From contig JAJFGW010000007.1 of the NCBI GenBank assembly GCA_021775915.1, positions 25,371-89,370 of the forward strand: a stretch of 64,000 nt of DNA. Reading direction: 5' to 3'. The stretch comes from Alphaproteobacteria bacterium (GTDB taxonomy: Bacteria > Pseudomonadota > Alphaproteobacteria > Micavibrionales > Micavibrionaceae). Positions 25,333 through 34,152 of the stretch are shown here, one piece after another; the stretch's first letter is position 1; the number at the start of each line of letters is the position of its first letter. The notes under the pieces were generated by a model that was not told where the DNA came from, made no database searches, and worked only from the letters and a program-made list of their open reading frames with translations. Made by a program: the position numbers and the translations under genes.

Positions 25333-26939
25333 TCTTTTGGCCCCCTTATAACCAATTCCGCCAGATAATCTTCCTCAGCGGTAATTTCCTGGGCCGTTTT
25401 CCCGGCAACACCTTTAATATTTTGAGTATATTCAGGGCGCGCAACCTGACGCGTAATATCAACTGCATATTTTGGCAAACGATCGCGAAGCCGCTTCTCC
25501 AGGTCATTGATAGCACGAATACCAAACTCCAACTCTATCGTTGGCGGAAAACTGAGAGAAAGAGTCGCTTCCAGCTTAGCCTCTTTTGAATCATCGCCAT
25601 CGATCGTGTCAGCCGCCGTATATTCTTCCTCTATCTGGTTAACAACTAAAGTATCAAGGCGAATATCATCCCCCAGGGCAATTCCTATTTCCTTAAATAA
25701 GGGCAGCAACTTCATACGCCCGGCTTCAAAGTCTTCGTGAACGCCTATTGCCCCCTGAATCAGTTTTATATCAAACCCCAGCGCCTCCATGCGAGCCACC
25801 TCTTGTTCGTAGTCCGCTTCAGCCTCGGCCAACACACTCCTCTGAACGCTTAAATCATCTCTAACAGAGACCAAAGTCTGCACCATACCGGTAAGTTGCC
25901 AGGCTAAAAAGCCACCCGCCATAATCAGCAAAAATATTGCCGCCGCTGCCATTTGACGAGGCTGGTGAATTTTTGTTATTTCCGCAGCATCCATAGGCAG
26001 GATGAATTTTGATTTCCTCCCTGCCCAGGCCACATGAAGCGGCTCTGCATAACGGGCGTCGTCCTGGAATCCGACCCCGACGCCTAAAAGCCTCGCCGCC
26101 TCGGACACTGAGAACGAGCTATAATTACAAGACGTATCGATCAGTTTCTCTAGGGCCTCTCCGGACTCCTGCCCCGCGACAACAATAACATCCGTGCCAT
26201 CATCCGGCGAATAACCAAACCGCGACAAATAACTAACCGTTGCTTTAAATTCCTGAGCAACCTCCTGCGCCCACGCCCGTGGGTCAGAATCAGAATCGGA
26301 AACGGGCGTCATACGAGTCATCGCCAGCTGGCCGTCACGGATAATCACCTGACGCAAAGCACCATTTTGGTGCTGCCCGATAAAGACAACCCACCGTGAT
26401 GCAATCTTCTTTTTACCCGCTACTTTAATAGACAGAGCCCTGACCATATCGGACGCTTCGACAGGCAAAAGAGTAAAGCCCGCTATGGAGACCATCGAAA
26501 GCTTCACTGCCTCCAATGTTTTTACTATTTGCTCCGAAATAGGTACGGCGGCGAAAAGATATAACCCGGCGCCTTTTTTAGCTTGTTTTCCTGCAACATC
26601 AGCAGCGTTCAGCCTTATAGGTAAAGCGCCGCGAATAGGATAGTTTGGGAAAGCCACTTGCAACTTACGCTTCAGGACATTCGCCTTATCCATAGACCCG
26701 ACTTTAGGAAGGCGCTGCCCCCCTTTAAAATGCTGATCCGTCATATCATTGAAGATAAGAACAGGCTTGCCGCCGCAATCTTTGCGAATCAAGCCGACAA
26801 CAACATCCTCGAAATCTTCCGTTTGCCACGGCACACCATCCACAAGCTTCACAGCATTGTGCAAAACCTTGTAGACATAGAGCGCCTCATCCCCAATCAG
26901 GAGAACGGTACGCGAAGGTGTTAAAAACGGTATAGCCAT
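25329..26939 (-). CDS. MshI-like protein (fused PilM-like and PilN-like parts)
   Basis: 536 aa. Residues 1 to about 330 look like an actin-fold (PilM/GspL cytoplasmic) domain with TVLLIGDEALYVYKV, EFKATVSYLSRFGYSPDDG and DVIVVAGQESGEALEKLID. A membrane segment follows (about 338-356, AAAAIFLLIMAGGFLAWQL), then a coiled coil and a periplasmic PilN-like domain. It anchors the assembly platform at the inner membrane. Placed between mshG and the MshJ-like gene, as in Vibrio msh operons. Confidence 0.82.
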   Translation of the reverse strand: MAIPFLTPSRTVLLIGDEALYVYKVLHNAVKLVDGVPWQTEDFEDVVVGLIRKDCGGKPVLIFNDMTDQHFKGGQRLPKVGSMDKANVLKRKLQVAFPNYPIRGALPIRLNAADVAGKQAKKGAGLYLFAAVPISEQIVKTLEAVKLSMVSIAGFTLLPVEASDMVRALSIKVAGKKKIASRWVVFIGQHQNGALRQVIIRDGQLAMTRMTPVSDSDSDPRAWAQEVAQEFKATVSYLSRFGYSPDDGTDVIVVAGQESGEALEKLIDTSCNYSSFSVSEAARLLGVGVGFQDDARYAEPLHVAWAGRKSKFILPMDAAEITKIHQPRQMAAAAIFLLIMAGGFLAWQLTGMVQTLVSVRDDLSVQRSVLAEAEADYEQEVARMEALGFDIKLIQGAIGVHEDFEAGRMKLLPLFKEIGIALGDDIRLDTLVVNQIEEEYTAADTIDGDDSKEAKLEATLSLSFPPTIELEFGIRAINDLEKRLRDRLPKYAVDITRQVARPEYTQNIKGVAGKTAQEITAEEDYLAELVIRGPKE

Positions 26940-26952
26940 TTGGACGGTTGTC

Positions 26953-28170
26953 CTAGAAATCTATATTTTCAAAGCTTGAGTAAATTGGCCCGAACACAGC
27001 CACAGCAATCCATAGTATTATACCACCAAGAACACCCGTAAGGAAAGGTTCAATCATCGCAACCAATCCTTCAATGGCCTCATCAACATCGTTAGTATAA
27101 AATTCAGCGATCTGATCGAGAACTGTTGTTAGATTTCCCGACTCCTCACCAACCTTTAGCATCCGTACAACCATGCTAGGAAATTCACCCGAAGAATTAA
27201 AGGCTTCAGAGAGAGGACTCCCTGCATTGACCTGCTCTCGCACACCATCCAAAGCATCAATAAGAGCCAAATTATTTACCGTTCTCTGGGCCGCTTCAAG
27301 ACCGTGCAACACATCAACGCCACTGGCAAATAAAGCCCCGAACGTCTGAGCAAAACGAGCAATATTAATTTTTCTAATCAACGGCCCCATGACCGGCAAA
27401 TTCAGCGCCCACAAATCAAATCGATAGGCAATTTCACCAGAAAGAGTACGCAGCCCCTTATACAGGAGGAAAAAAACAACGGGGGCCGCTAAAATTCCCC
27501 ACCAGTACGCAACGAAGAAATCTGATGTCGACATCAGTGCCGACGTGTACCACGGAATATCCTGATCAAGGTTTTTAATGAAACCCACAATTTGCGGGAC
27601 AACGACCGCCATCATGATAACAACCGTAATAACGATAACAACGGTAACAATAATAGGGTAACGGGTCGCCTTGCGCACTTTCACCTGCATCATATCAACC
27701 CATTTAAGATATTTAATCAGCTGTCTGTACGAAGCCGTTAAGTCTCCAGTTTCTTCACCGGAGGAAATCAGGGAAATATACATATTCGTAAATATCTTGG
27801 AATGCTGTGCCATGGCTTCAGACAGAGAACTCCCCTCCGACACGTCACGGTGAATGTCCGACATAATATCACGCAACTGGTCATGCTCAGTTGAATCGCG
27901 AATATCACCAAGGGCATCAAGAAGTGGCACGCCTGCACCCTGCATCTGCTCCATATGCAGGAAAAGCTGTATCAAATCACGGATTTTGACCTTTTTACCA
28001 AGACTCAGCCCGGAAAAGATCCCCTTCTTTTTCTCCAAAGGGGCACACTGAACCAATTCCAGCCCCGCGCTCAGCAACTGATTGTGTAAATCAACTTCAT
28101 TGGCGGCGGCAATCACACCGCGGACGGGGCGGCCTTTGTTATTAATAGCTCTGTATTTATAACGCTCGAT
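26953..28170 (-). CDS. mshG: Pilus platform protein, GspF/MshG type, probable ATC start
   Basis: 405 aa if read from 28170. It has two GspF domains with the repeated motif SEGSSLSEAMAQHSKIF / NAGSPLSEAFNSSGEFP and three membrane regions; it couples the assembly ATPase to the growing pilus. The conserved N-terminus ERYKYRAINNKGRPVRGV is encoded upstream of the first usual start (GTG 28116), but no ATG, GTG or TTG lies in frame there. GGAG (complement of 28178-28181) is exactly 7 bases before an in-frame ATC at 28168-28170. I therefore propose initiation at ATC; a short form from GTG 28116 is the alternative. Confidence 0.85.
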   Translation of the reverse strand: MERYKYRAINNKGRPVRGVIAAANEVDLHNQLLSAGLELVQCAPLEKKKGIFSGLSLGKKVKIRDLIQLFLHMEQMQGAGVPLLDALGDIRDSTEHDQLRDIMSDIHRDVSEGSSLSEAMAQHSKIFTNMYISLISSGEETGDLTASYRQLIKYLKWVDMMQVKVRKATRYPIIVTVVIVITVVIMMAVVVPQIVGFIKNLDQDIPWYTSALMSTSDFFVAYWWGILAAPVVFFLLYKGLRTLSGEIAYRFDLWALNLPVMGPLIRKINIARFAQTFGALFASGVDVLHGLEAAQRTVNNLALIDALDGVREQVNAGSPLSEAFNSSGEFPSMVVRMLKVGEESGNLTTVLDQIAEFYTNDVDEAIEGLVAMIEPFLTGVLGGIILWIAVAVFGPIYSSFENIDF

Positions 28171-28199
28171 AGCAACTCTCCAAAAACACTCTTTTGTGA

Positions 28200-30035
28200 C
28201 TATTTATTAATATCGACGACCTTGGACAAGGCCTCAAGGGTGGTAACCCCATCAAGAATCTTCAGAATGCCATCATCCTTCATACTTTTGAAGCCTTTTT
28301 CAAAAGCAGCCGCTTTCATCTCTGCCTTCGTACCTTCTTTCGCGATGATTTCATCCAGGTCCTCATCAAACAGCAAAATTTCAGCAACGGCAACTCGTCC
28401 GTTATACCCCTGCCCCGCACAAGCCTGGCATCCGCCCTGCACGGCCTTGTATATTTCCGGCGCATTGGCAGGATCAACACCTAAAATTTGGCACTCCGCC
28501 TCATCCGGCCTGTAAGGCTCACGGCAACTGGCACAAACGCGGCGCACTAGGCGCTGAGCAAAAACAGCGACAATCGCACCGGCGATCATGCCGGGCTTCA
28601 AATCCAGATCCAAAAGGCGGGGAATAGCCCCGAAAGAATCGTTCGTATGCAATGTCGTATAAACCTGGTGACCGGTCATCGCCGCCTTAAGAGCCATATC
28701 GGCCGTTACCCCATCACGAATTTCTCCGATGAAGATAATGTCCGGATCCTGCCGCAACATGGCCCTGATGCCATCTGCAAACTCCAGAACCCCTTCGCGC
28801 ACATGCGTTTGACGAATCATGCCGAGAGAATATTCAACCGGATCTTCCAATGTCTGGATATTAACCTCGACATTATTAATCTCGTTCAGCATGGAATATA
28901 AAGATGTTGTCTTCCCGCTCCCCGTTGGGCCGGTGACAATGATCACGCCCTCGGGCCGCTCCTGTGCCTTGCTAATTTTTTCAAGGTTTTCAGGGCTAAA
29001 GCCGAGCTTTCCAAGCGGCATAATGCTCTGGCTCTGATCCAAAACACGCAAAACAATATTTTCACCATTAACCGTCGGCAAAGAAGACACACGGAAATCG
29101 GCTTCGCGCCCCCCGACATTCATATGAAAGCGCCCATCCTGCGCCGTCAATTTATCGGCAATATTCATGTTGGACATTATTTTTATACGCTGGGAAATAG
29201 CACTCCAGTGCTGTTTGTGAAATGTCTGCGCGGTGAATAACACACCGTCCTTACGGTAGCGCAAACGAATGAAATTTTCTTCCGGTTCAAAGTGAAGGTC
29301 GGACGCCCCCAGCTTTACAGCATCAAAAACCAAAGCATTCACAAGCCGGACGATAGGATGGGCATAAGCCTCTTCTTCGCTTAACGTCGAAAGATCCGTT
29401 GCTGCTACTGCCTCATCCTCTTCCAGTTCTTTAAGGATGTCATTAATAGAGCTGGCATAACCGTAAGCCGCATCAATAGCCTCAGAAAGAATGGAAGGCG
29501 TTGTCACAATCGGCCTGATCATCACGCCTTTCGGCAAATAACGCCGCAGCGTATCCATGGCCACAACATCATAAGGATCGGACATCGCCACAACGGCCTC
29601 ATGACCATTAACATCAATAGAGACCGGCATAACCTGATGCTTTACAGCAATATTCTTCTCAATCAGACTCAGCGCCTCACCGTCAAGAATAGTATGTTTA
29701 GGGTCGAAAACATCAAAACCAGAGCTTTCAGCAAGAAACGTCGTCAACGTTTCATCATCAATAAAGCCAAGATCAACCAGAACTTCTCCCAGAAGCTTCC
29801 CGGTGACCTTCTTCTCCTGCAGTGCGACGTTAAGCTGGTCTTCGGAAATAATGCCCATCGAAACCAGCCGATCTCCGATACGGCCGCTTTTATCACCTTC
29901 CTGAACCGTCTCTACCAGTTCTTTCGAACCGTCACCTTCGGCACCATTAATACCGGCAAAAGTGTCCTCATCCGGCATTACTAATTCCGAGACGTCATCC
30001 GAATCCGGTGTATTATTTGGGTTGTCTTGATTCAT
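28200..30035 (-). CDS. mshE: Pilus assembly ATPase, GspE/MshE type
   Basis: 611 aa. N-terminal MshEN (GspE N-terminal) domain (about 50-200) with GDRLVSMGIISEDQLNVALQ and KLLGEVLVDLGFI; then a catalytic domain with Walker A GPTGSGKTTSLYSM, LEDPVEYSLGMIRQ, GEIRDGVTADMALKAAMTGH and YTTLHTNDSFGAIPRLLD. The tetracysteine zinc site (VCASC and GCQAC) is intact. It powers pilus extension. The ATG at 30035 is chosen over an upstream TTG at 30062. First gene of the minus-strand pilus block; the MshEN domain often binds cyclic di-GMP, but binding here is not shown. Confidence 0.92.
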   Translation of the reverse strand: MNQDNPNNTPDSDDVSELVMPDEDTFAGINGAEGDGSKELVETVQEGDKSGRIGDRLVSMGIISEDQLNVALQEKKVTGKLLGEVLVDLGFIDDETLTTFLAESSGFDVFDPKHTILDGEALSLIEKNIAVKHQVMPVSIDVNGHEAVVAMSDPYDVVAMDTLRRYLPKGVMIRPIVTTPSILSEAIDAAYGYASSINDILKELEEDEAVAATDLSTLSEEEAYAHPIVRLVNALVFDAVKLGASDLHFEPEENFIRLRYRKDGVLFTAQTFHKQHWSAISQRIKIMSNMNIADKLTAQDGRFHMNVGGREADFRVSSLPTVNGENIVLRVLDQSQSIMPLGKLGFSPENLEKISKAQERPEGVIIVTGPTGSGKTTSLYSMLNEINNVEVNIQTLEDPVEYSLGMIRQTHVREGVLEFADGIRAMLRQDPDIIFIGEIRDGVTADMALKAAMTGHQVYTTLHTNDSFGAIPRLLDLDLKPGMIAGAIVAVFAQRLVRRVCASCREPYRPDEAECQILGVDPANAPEIYKAVQGGCQACAGQGYNGRVAVAEILLFDEDLDEIIAKEGTKAEMKAAAFEKGFKSMKDDGILKILDGVTTLEALSKVVDINK

Positions 30036-30298
30036 AACTAGATAATATTTCCCCACATGCAACTAAAGTCAGTACTCTACAGCTTTCTAAAGTAACAAAA
30101 AAAGCTGAAGAAATAAATAACGCCATATGTAAATAGCGCTTACCGTACATTCTGATTTAACTTTATTAACAAAGAGTTAGCGTAAAAAGCTCATACGCAC
30201 CTCTATCCCTTCTATTTCAAGATCACCGTAGACGCCAACGAGCGCAAGAGATACCCTCTGCGTAAATTGATTCTCTATGCTTAAACACGGAAAAAACT

Positions 30299-31012
30299 AT
30301 GATACGCGCCTTAAGGGATAGCCTTCGTGATTTGCTGCCGATTATTCTGGTCATTGCCTTTTTTCAGATTATCGTCCTGCAGCAACCTTTCCCGCATCCG
30401 GGCCAGATTTTAATTGGCCTGATCGCTGTTATTTGTGGCCTGAGCCTATTTGTTCAAGGGTTAAACCTGAGCCTGTTCCCCATTGGCGAAGGCATGGCAG
30501 AAGCCTTTGCCAAGCGCGGCAGCGTTATTTGGCTGGTTATTTTCGCTTTTTCATTAGGGTTTGGTACGACAGTGGCAGAACCCGCCTTGATTGCTGTCGC
30601 AGGCGAAGCGGCAAAAGTTAAAGCTGCCGCGGGGCTCCTGGAAAACACGGAAGCTGCAAAATCTCTCTACGCCACAGGCCTGCGATATACCGTCGCCATT
30701 TCCGTCGGGGCCGCGCTGGTTGTCGGCGTTCTGCGCATTATCAAAGGATGGCCTATTCACTGGATTATTATGGGCGGCTACATGACAATTATCGCGCTGA
30801 CCCAATTTGCACCGCGTGAAATTATCGGAATAGCTTACGATTCCGGCGGCGTCACGACCTCAACAATCACAGTCCCGCTGGTTACAGCGCTGGGCATTGG
30901 CCTGTCTTCCGTTATTAAAGGCCGCAATCCCATGATAGACGGCTTTGGCCTGATTGCCTTTGCCAGCCTGTTCCCGATCGCTTTTGTTCTGGTGTACGGT
31001 ATGGTGGTGTAA
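30299..31012 (+). CDS. DUF1538 membrane protein, first copy
   Basis: 237 aa with about six or seven membrane segments. Two blocks shared with the next gene stand out: [18 protein letters not shown] (about 83-100) and [20 protein letters not shown] (about 180-199), the second followed by a [13 protein letters not shown] helix. These are the conserved blocks of DUF1538, a family with no firmly established function; the Gly/Thr-rich re-entrant-looking segments suggest a transporter or channel. It is divergent from mshE, and the second copy begins 5 bases after it. Confidence 0.85.
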   Translation: MIRALRDSLRDLLPIILVIAFFQIIVLQQPFPHPGQILIGLIAVICGLSLFVQGLNLSLFPIGEGMAEAFAKRGSVIWLVIFAFSLGFGTTVAEPALIAVAGEAAKVKAAAGLLENTEAAKSLYATGLRYTVAISVGAALVVGVLRIIKGWPIHWIIMGGYMTIIALTQFAPREIIGIAYDSGGVTTSTITVPLVTALGIGLSSVIKGRNPMIDGFGLIAFASLFPIAFVLVYGMVV

Positions 31013-31017
31013 AAAAC

Positions 31018-31821
31018 ATGAGCGGTGTCCTTGAAACAATTTTCCCCACTTTTATCGGTACCATCCGTGATGTTGCCCCTATTGTGCTGCTCCTTGTTTT
31101 TTTCCAGTACGCTGTTTTACGCAAACCCTTTCGTAATCTTCGCAAAACAGCAGAAGGCTTCTTCTATGTTGTCGCAGGGCTGGCGCTTTTCCTGATCGGT
31201 CTGGAACAAGCCCTGTTCCCTTTAGGAGAATCTATGGCCAAACAGCTCACCTCCCCGGACTTTATCGGTACAGGTACAAATGGCGTACTGCACTGGTTTG
31301 ACTATTACTGGATTTACTTATTTGCAGCCGCCATCGGCTTTGCAACAACAATTGCAGAGCCTTCCCTGATTGCCGTTGCCATGAAGGCAGGCGAGCTATC
31401 CGGGGGCGCCGTAAGTTCACGGGGGCTGCGTATTGCTGTCGCTATCGGCGTAGCGGCCAGTATCGCGCTCGGCGCCTTCCGCATCGTTACCGGCACGCCC
31501 TTGCATCTCTATATGATGGCTGGTTATCTGGTCGTTGTCGTGCAAACAATATTTACGCCAAAATGGCTGGTGCCTCTGGCTTACGATTCCGGCGGCGTTA
31601 CGACATCAACCGTAACAGTACCGCTGGTCACCGCGCTAGGGCTGGGGCTTGCCTCCACTGTACCGGGGCGCAGTCCACTGATAGATGGTTTTGGGCTTAT
31701 TGCGCTGGCCAGCCTGTTCCCGATGATTACCGTGATGGGCTATGCGATGCTTTCTGAACGGTATTCACAACGCCGAAAGAATAAAAACACTACCGAAGAA
31801 CTTGAAAAGAAAGGAGATTAA
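31018..31821 (+). CDS. DUF1538 membrane protein, second copy
   Basis: 267 aa. Paralog of the preceding gene, with GFATTIAEPSLIAVAMKA and [20 protein letters not shown] in the same positions and a similar membrane layout. A short charged cytoplasmic tail (RRKNKNTTEELEKKGD) is extra. The two copies probably form a heteromeric complex or a pseudo-symmetric dimer. The gene for a PII-like protein starts 4 bases later, behind an AAGGAG that lies inside this gene's end. Confidence 0.85.
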   Translation: MSGVLETIFPTFIGTIRDVAPIVLLLVFFQYAVLRKPFRNLRKTAEGFFYVVAGLALFLIGLEQALFPLGESMAKQLTSPDFIGTGTNGVLHWFDYYWIYLFAAAIGFATTIAEPSLIAVAMKAGELSGGAVSSRGLRIAVAIGVAASIALGAFRIVTGTPLHLYMMAGYLVVVVQTIFTPKWLVPLAYDSGGVTTSTVTVPLVTALGLGLASTVPGRSPLIDGFGLIALASLFPMITVMGYAMLSERYSQRRKNKNTTEELEKKGD

Positions 31822-31825
31822 ACTT

Positions 31826-32176
31826 ATGGATTTTAAATTGATTATTGCACTTGTCTCTGACGATTACACAGAGAAAGTGATAGAAAATGCCCGCGAGACA
31901 GGGGCCACAGGCGCAACTGTCATCACCAGCGGTCATGGAGAGGGGCTAAAGCCTGCAAAAACATTCTTCGGCCTGACGCTGGAAGGGCAAATCGACATGG
32001 TATTGTTTATCGTGGAAAAGCATCTCAGCCGTACTATTCTGGAAGGCATTGCTGAAACGGGAAACTTCGATAAAGAATCAGGGACAGGCATTGCCGTGCA
32101 GATAGATATTGAAGATGCGGTTGGCCTGAAGGCACAATTAAAGACAATAGAACACGAAATAGAGGATCAGATATGA
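31826..32176 (+). CDS. PII-like signalling protein
   Basis: 116 aa, the size of GlnB. The fold pattern is visible: first strand FKLIIALVSDDY, helix EKVIENARETGATG, strand, T-loop region GHGEGLKPAKTFFGLTLEGQ, second half MVLFIVEKHLSRTILEGI and GTGIAVQIDIEDAVGL. The T-loop has no tyrosine equivalent to the uridylylation site of GlnB, and the canonical PII signatures are absent, so this belongs to the PII-like group that binds other small ligands. ATG 31826 is set by AAGGAG 9 bases upstream. Probably gates or senses for the DUF1538 pair. Confidence 0.85.
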   Translation: MDFKLIIALVSDDYTEKVIENARETGATGATVITSGHGEGLKPAKTFFGLTLEGQIDMVLFIVEKHLSRTILEGIAETGNFDKESGTGIAVQIDIEDAVGLKAQLKTIEHEIEDQI

Positions 32177-32583
32177 GCGAGAAAACATTTGTCAAAGTAC
32201 GGGATGTCATGACCAAAAATGTCGATACGATTGAAGGTCTATCGACGATTGACGAGGCTATCACCCAAATGCGGGAGAAGCGTTTTGGCGCGCTTATCGT
32301 CGCCCGGCGTGATGAAAGCGATGAATATGGCTTTGTTACCGTTCAGGACATCGCCCGCCACGTTATTGAGCCAAACCTCGCGCCAGAAAGAGTGATGGTC
32401 TATGAAATCATGGAAAAACCGGTTTTAACCGTTCATGGCGATATGAACATTCGCTACGCCATTCGTCTTCTCGAACGCATAGACCAGCTCCGCGCGCTGG
32501 TCATTGATAATAATAATGAGGCAGTAGGCATTGTCACCATGCTCGATATGGTGACGCGCTACATGGGCAAGGATTCCAGATAA
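32173..32583 (+). CDS. CBS-domain pair protein
   Basis: 136 aa, two CBS motifs and nothing else: VRDVMTKNVDTIEGLSTIDE with KRFGALIVARRDESDEYGFV, and YEIMEKPVLTVHGDMNIRYA with LRALVIDNNNEAVGIVTMLD. CBS pairs bind adenosine nucleotides and regulate partners. It overlaps the PII-like gene by four bases (ATGA), so both soluble regulators are translated together with the membrane proteins. Confidence 0.9.
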   Translation: MSEKTFVKVRDVMTKNVDTIEGLSTIDEAITQMREKRFGALIVARRDESDEYGFVTVQDIARHVIEPNLAPERVMVYEIMEKPVLTVHGDMNIRYAIRLLERIDQLRALVIDNNNEAVGIVTMLDMVTRYMGKDSR

Positions 32584-32604
32584 GGTTTTGACCTCCGGAA
32601 AGAG

Positions 32605-32681
32605 TGGTGCGCCCGGCAGGAGTCGAACCTGCAACCTCCTGATTCGTAGTCAGACACTCTATCCAGTTGAGCTACGGGCGC
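32605..32681 (-). tRNA. tRNA-Arg (anticodon ACG)
   Basis: A full cloverleaf on the minus strand: acceptor GCGCCCG paired with CGGGCGC, D arm, anticodon loop CTACGAA, T arm with GGTTCGACTCC, discriminator A and encoded CCA (32605-32607). The wobble A is normally changed to inosine by TadA to read CGN-type arginine codons. Confidence 0.96.
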
Positions 32682-32825
32682 ATATTTTCGAAGTCGAGGG
32701 GCAACATAAGTGATATCTGTGCATTTTTCAACAAGTTTTCCGTCTTGTACTTGACACTGCTTATGCATTAAGGTGTCCTGTAATGGTTTCGAGAACTTTC
32801 ACCACCGCGATTAGAATAAGAGACA

Positions 32826-34073
32826 ATGAAAAAATCAGCTGTAAAACATCATTCTTTCAGAGCTTGTGCGCTTGCGCTTTTATGTGCCGGAGCGGGTTAT
32901 TTTACCGTCGCTGACGGGGTAGCGCTGGCACGATCAGCCGATCAGCCTCCAGCTCTTGTTATTACTAACGAGCCCTTACCGGCAGATTTGCGCAGCAAAG
33001 TTTACAGTAAGCCCAGCGTTGCACCGCAAACCTATCCACAACAAATTCTGGGGCCTCAATATTACAATGACGGCGCAGAAACAGTTGTCGGCCACAAAGT
33101 TGATAGCTTACGCAACGATCTGTTCTCTTTACAGAGCACTGTTGCAGATCTGTCAGAAGAACTGGCAGAACTTGAGCTTGGCGGTCAGCACCGCGCTGCC
33201 GAATATTACGCCAGCATCGCGACAATTAGCACACAGCTACAATCCGGCACGACACCGGGTAACCCGCGCCTGATAAACAGATTAACCATCGCCCGTGATA
33301 ATCTGGAGCAACTCTCCAGCAATATTTCCGGATTAAATGACCTCGCCGTTGAAATTTCAGGGGCGGCGTCAATGTCATCGTTCCTGCTGGAATCATCCCG
33401 CGCGACTTACAGCCTGTCCGGCGCCATTGAAGAAGATCACGTGCGGCTGGCACAGCTTGAAGACGCCGTTAACAATACGGTCGTTGTCATTGATCGCCTG
33501 CTGAACAACGTCAATGACGACATCACCAGAACAACGGCCTACCTGGCAACAGAGCGCGACAACCTGCGTACAATGTCTCTCGCTATCAATACAGGTGATA
33601 TGTTTGGCAGAAGCCTGTCAAACCGCCCCTTTTCCAGCGTAGGACAAGCCACATTTACGCCAGTGGCCGCCTCGTCTTATGGCGGTATTATGCAGCCACC
33701 TCCTGCGCCCGGCATGCTCGCACCGGAAAGCATGGCCATGCCTGCGCCTCAGCCTCCCACCGGAGTTCCTGCGCCACGACCACTTGTAAAGATTCGCTTC
33801 GACAAGCCAAACGTGGCTTACCAGCAGCCGGTTTATATGGCTGTGAACGAGGCCTTAAACCGTTTTCCTAATGCGCATTTTGAACTGGTTGCCGTACATC
33901 CTGGTATGGGTAATGCTGCAGAAGTTGCTATTGAGAGCACCCGCGCCCGCCGTAATGCCGAGCGTGTCCTGCGCAGCCTGTCTGAAATGGGTGTACCTCT
34001 TGACCGCGTTGACCTCTCACACACACCAAGCGCCGAGGCCACAACGAACGAAGTGCACCTCTACGTTAGATAG
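32826..34073 (+). CDS. Exported coiled-coil protein with OmpA-like C-terminus
   Basis: 415 aa. Signal peptide ending near ALARSA (about 37). A long helical/coiled-coil region (about 85-250) carries seven-residue patterns such as LRNDLFSLQSTVADLSEELA. A Pro/Met/Ala-rich linker (about 285-320) follows. The last ~95 residues resemble an OmpA/MotB peptidoglycan-binding fold (VKIRFDKPNVAYQ, FPNAHFELVAVHP, RARRNAERVLRSLSEMGVP). The expected second half of the OmpA motif is only loosely kept. A likely envelope tether or spacer between wall and membrane. Confidence 0.68.
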   Translation: MKKSAVKHHSFRACALALLCAGAGYFTVADGVALARSADQPPALVITNEPLPADLRSKVYSKPSVAPQTYPQQILGPQYYNDGAETVVGHKVDSLRNDLFSLQSTVADLSEELAELELGGQHRAAEYYASIATISTQLQSGTTPGNPRLINRLTIARDNLEQLSSNISGLNDLAVEISGAASMSSFLLESSRATYSLSGAIEEDHVRLAQLEDAVNNTVVVIDRLLNNVNDDITRTTAYLATERDNLRTMSLAINTGDMFGRSLSNRPFSSVGQATFTPVAASSYGGIMQPPPAPGMLAPESMAMPAPQPPTGVPAPRPLVKIRFDKPNVAYQQPVYMAVNEALNRFPNAHFELVAVHPGMGNAAEVAIESTRARRNAERVLRSLSEMGVPLDRVDLSHTPSAEATTNEVHLYVR

Positions 34074-34152
34074 TTTCCCCGCTTTTTTATTGACATATAT
34101 AACATAATTTTCTATATTGCATAAAATTTTATGTCAAAAGAAGGCGGCAAGC

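Noticed and set aside
28117..28170. Frameshift as the reason for the missing usual start of the MshG-like gene
   Set aside because: The upstream codons are in the same frame as the gene and encode the expected N-terminus, so no shift is needed; only the start codon is unusual.
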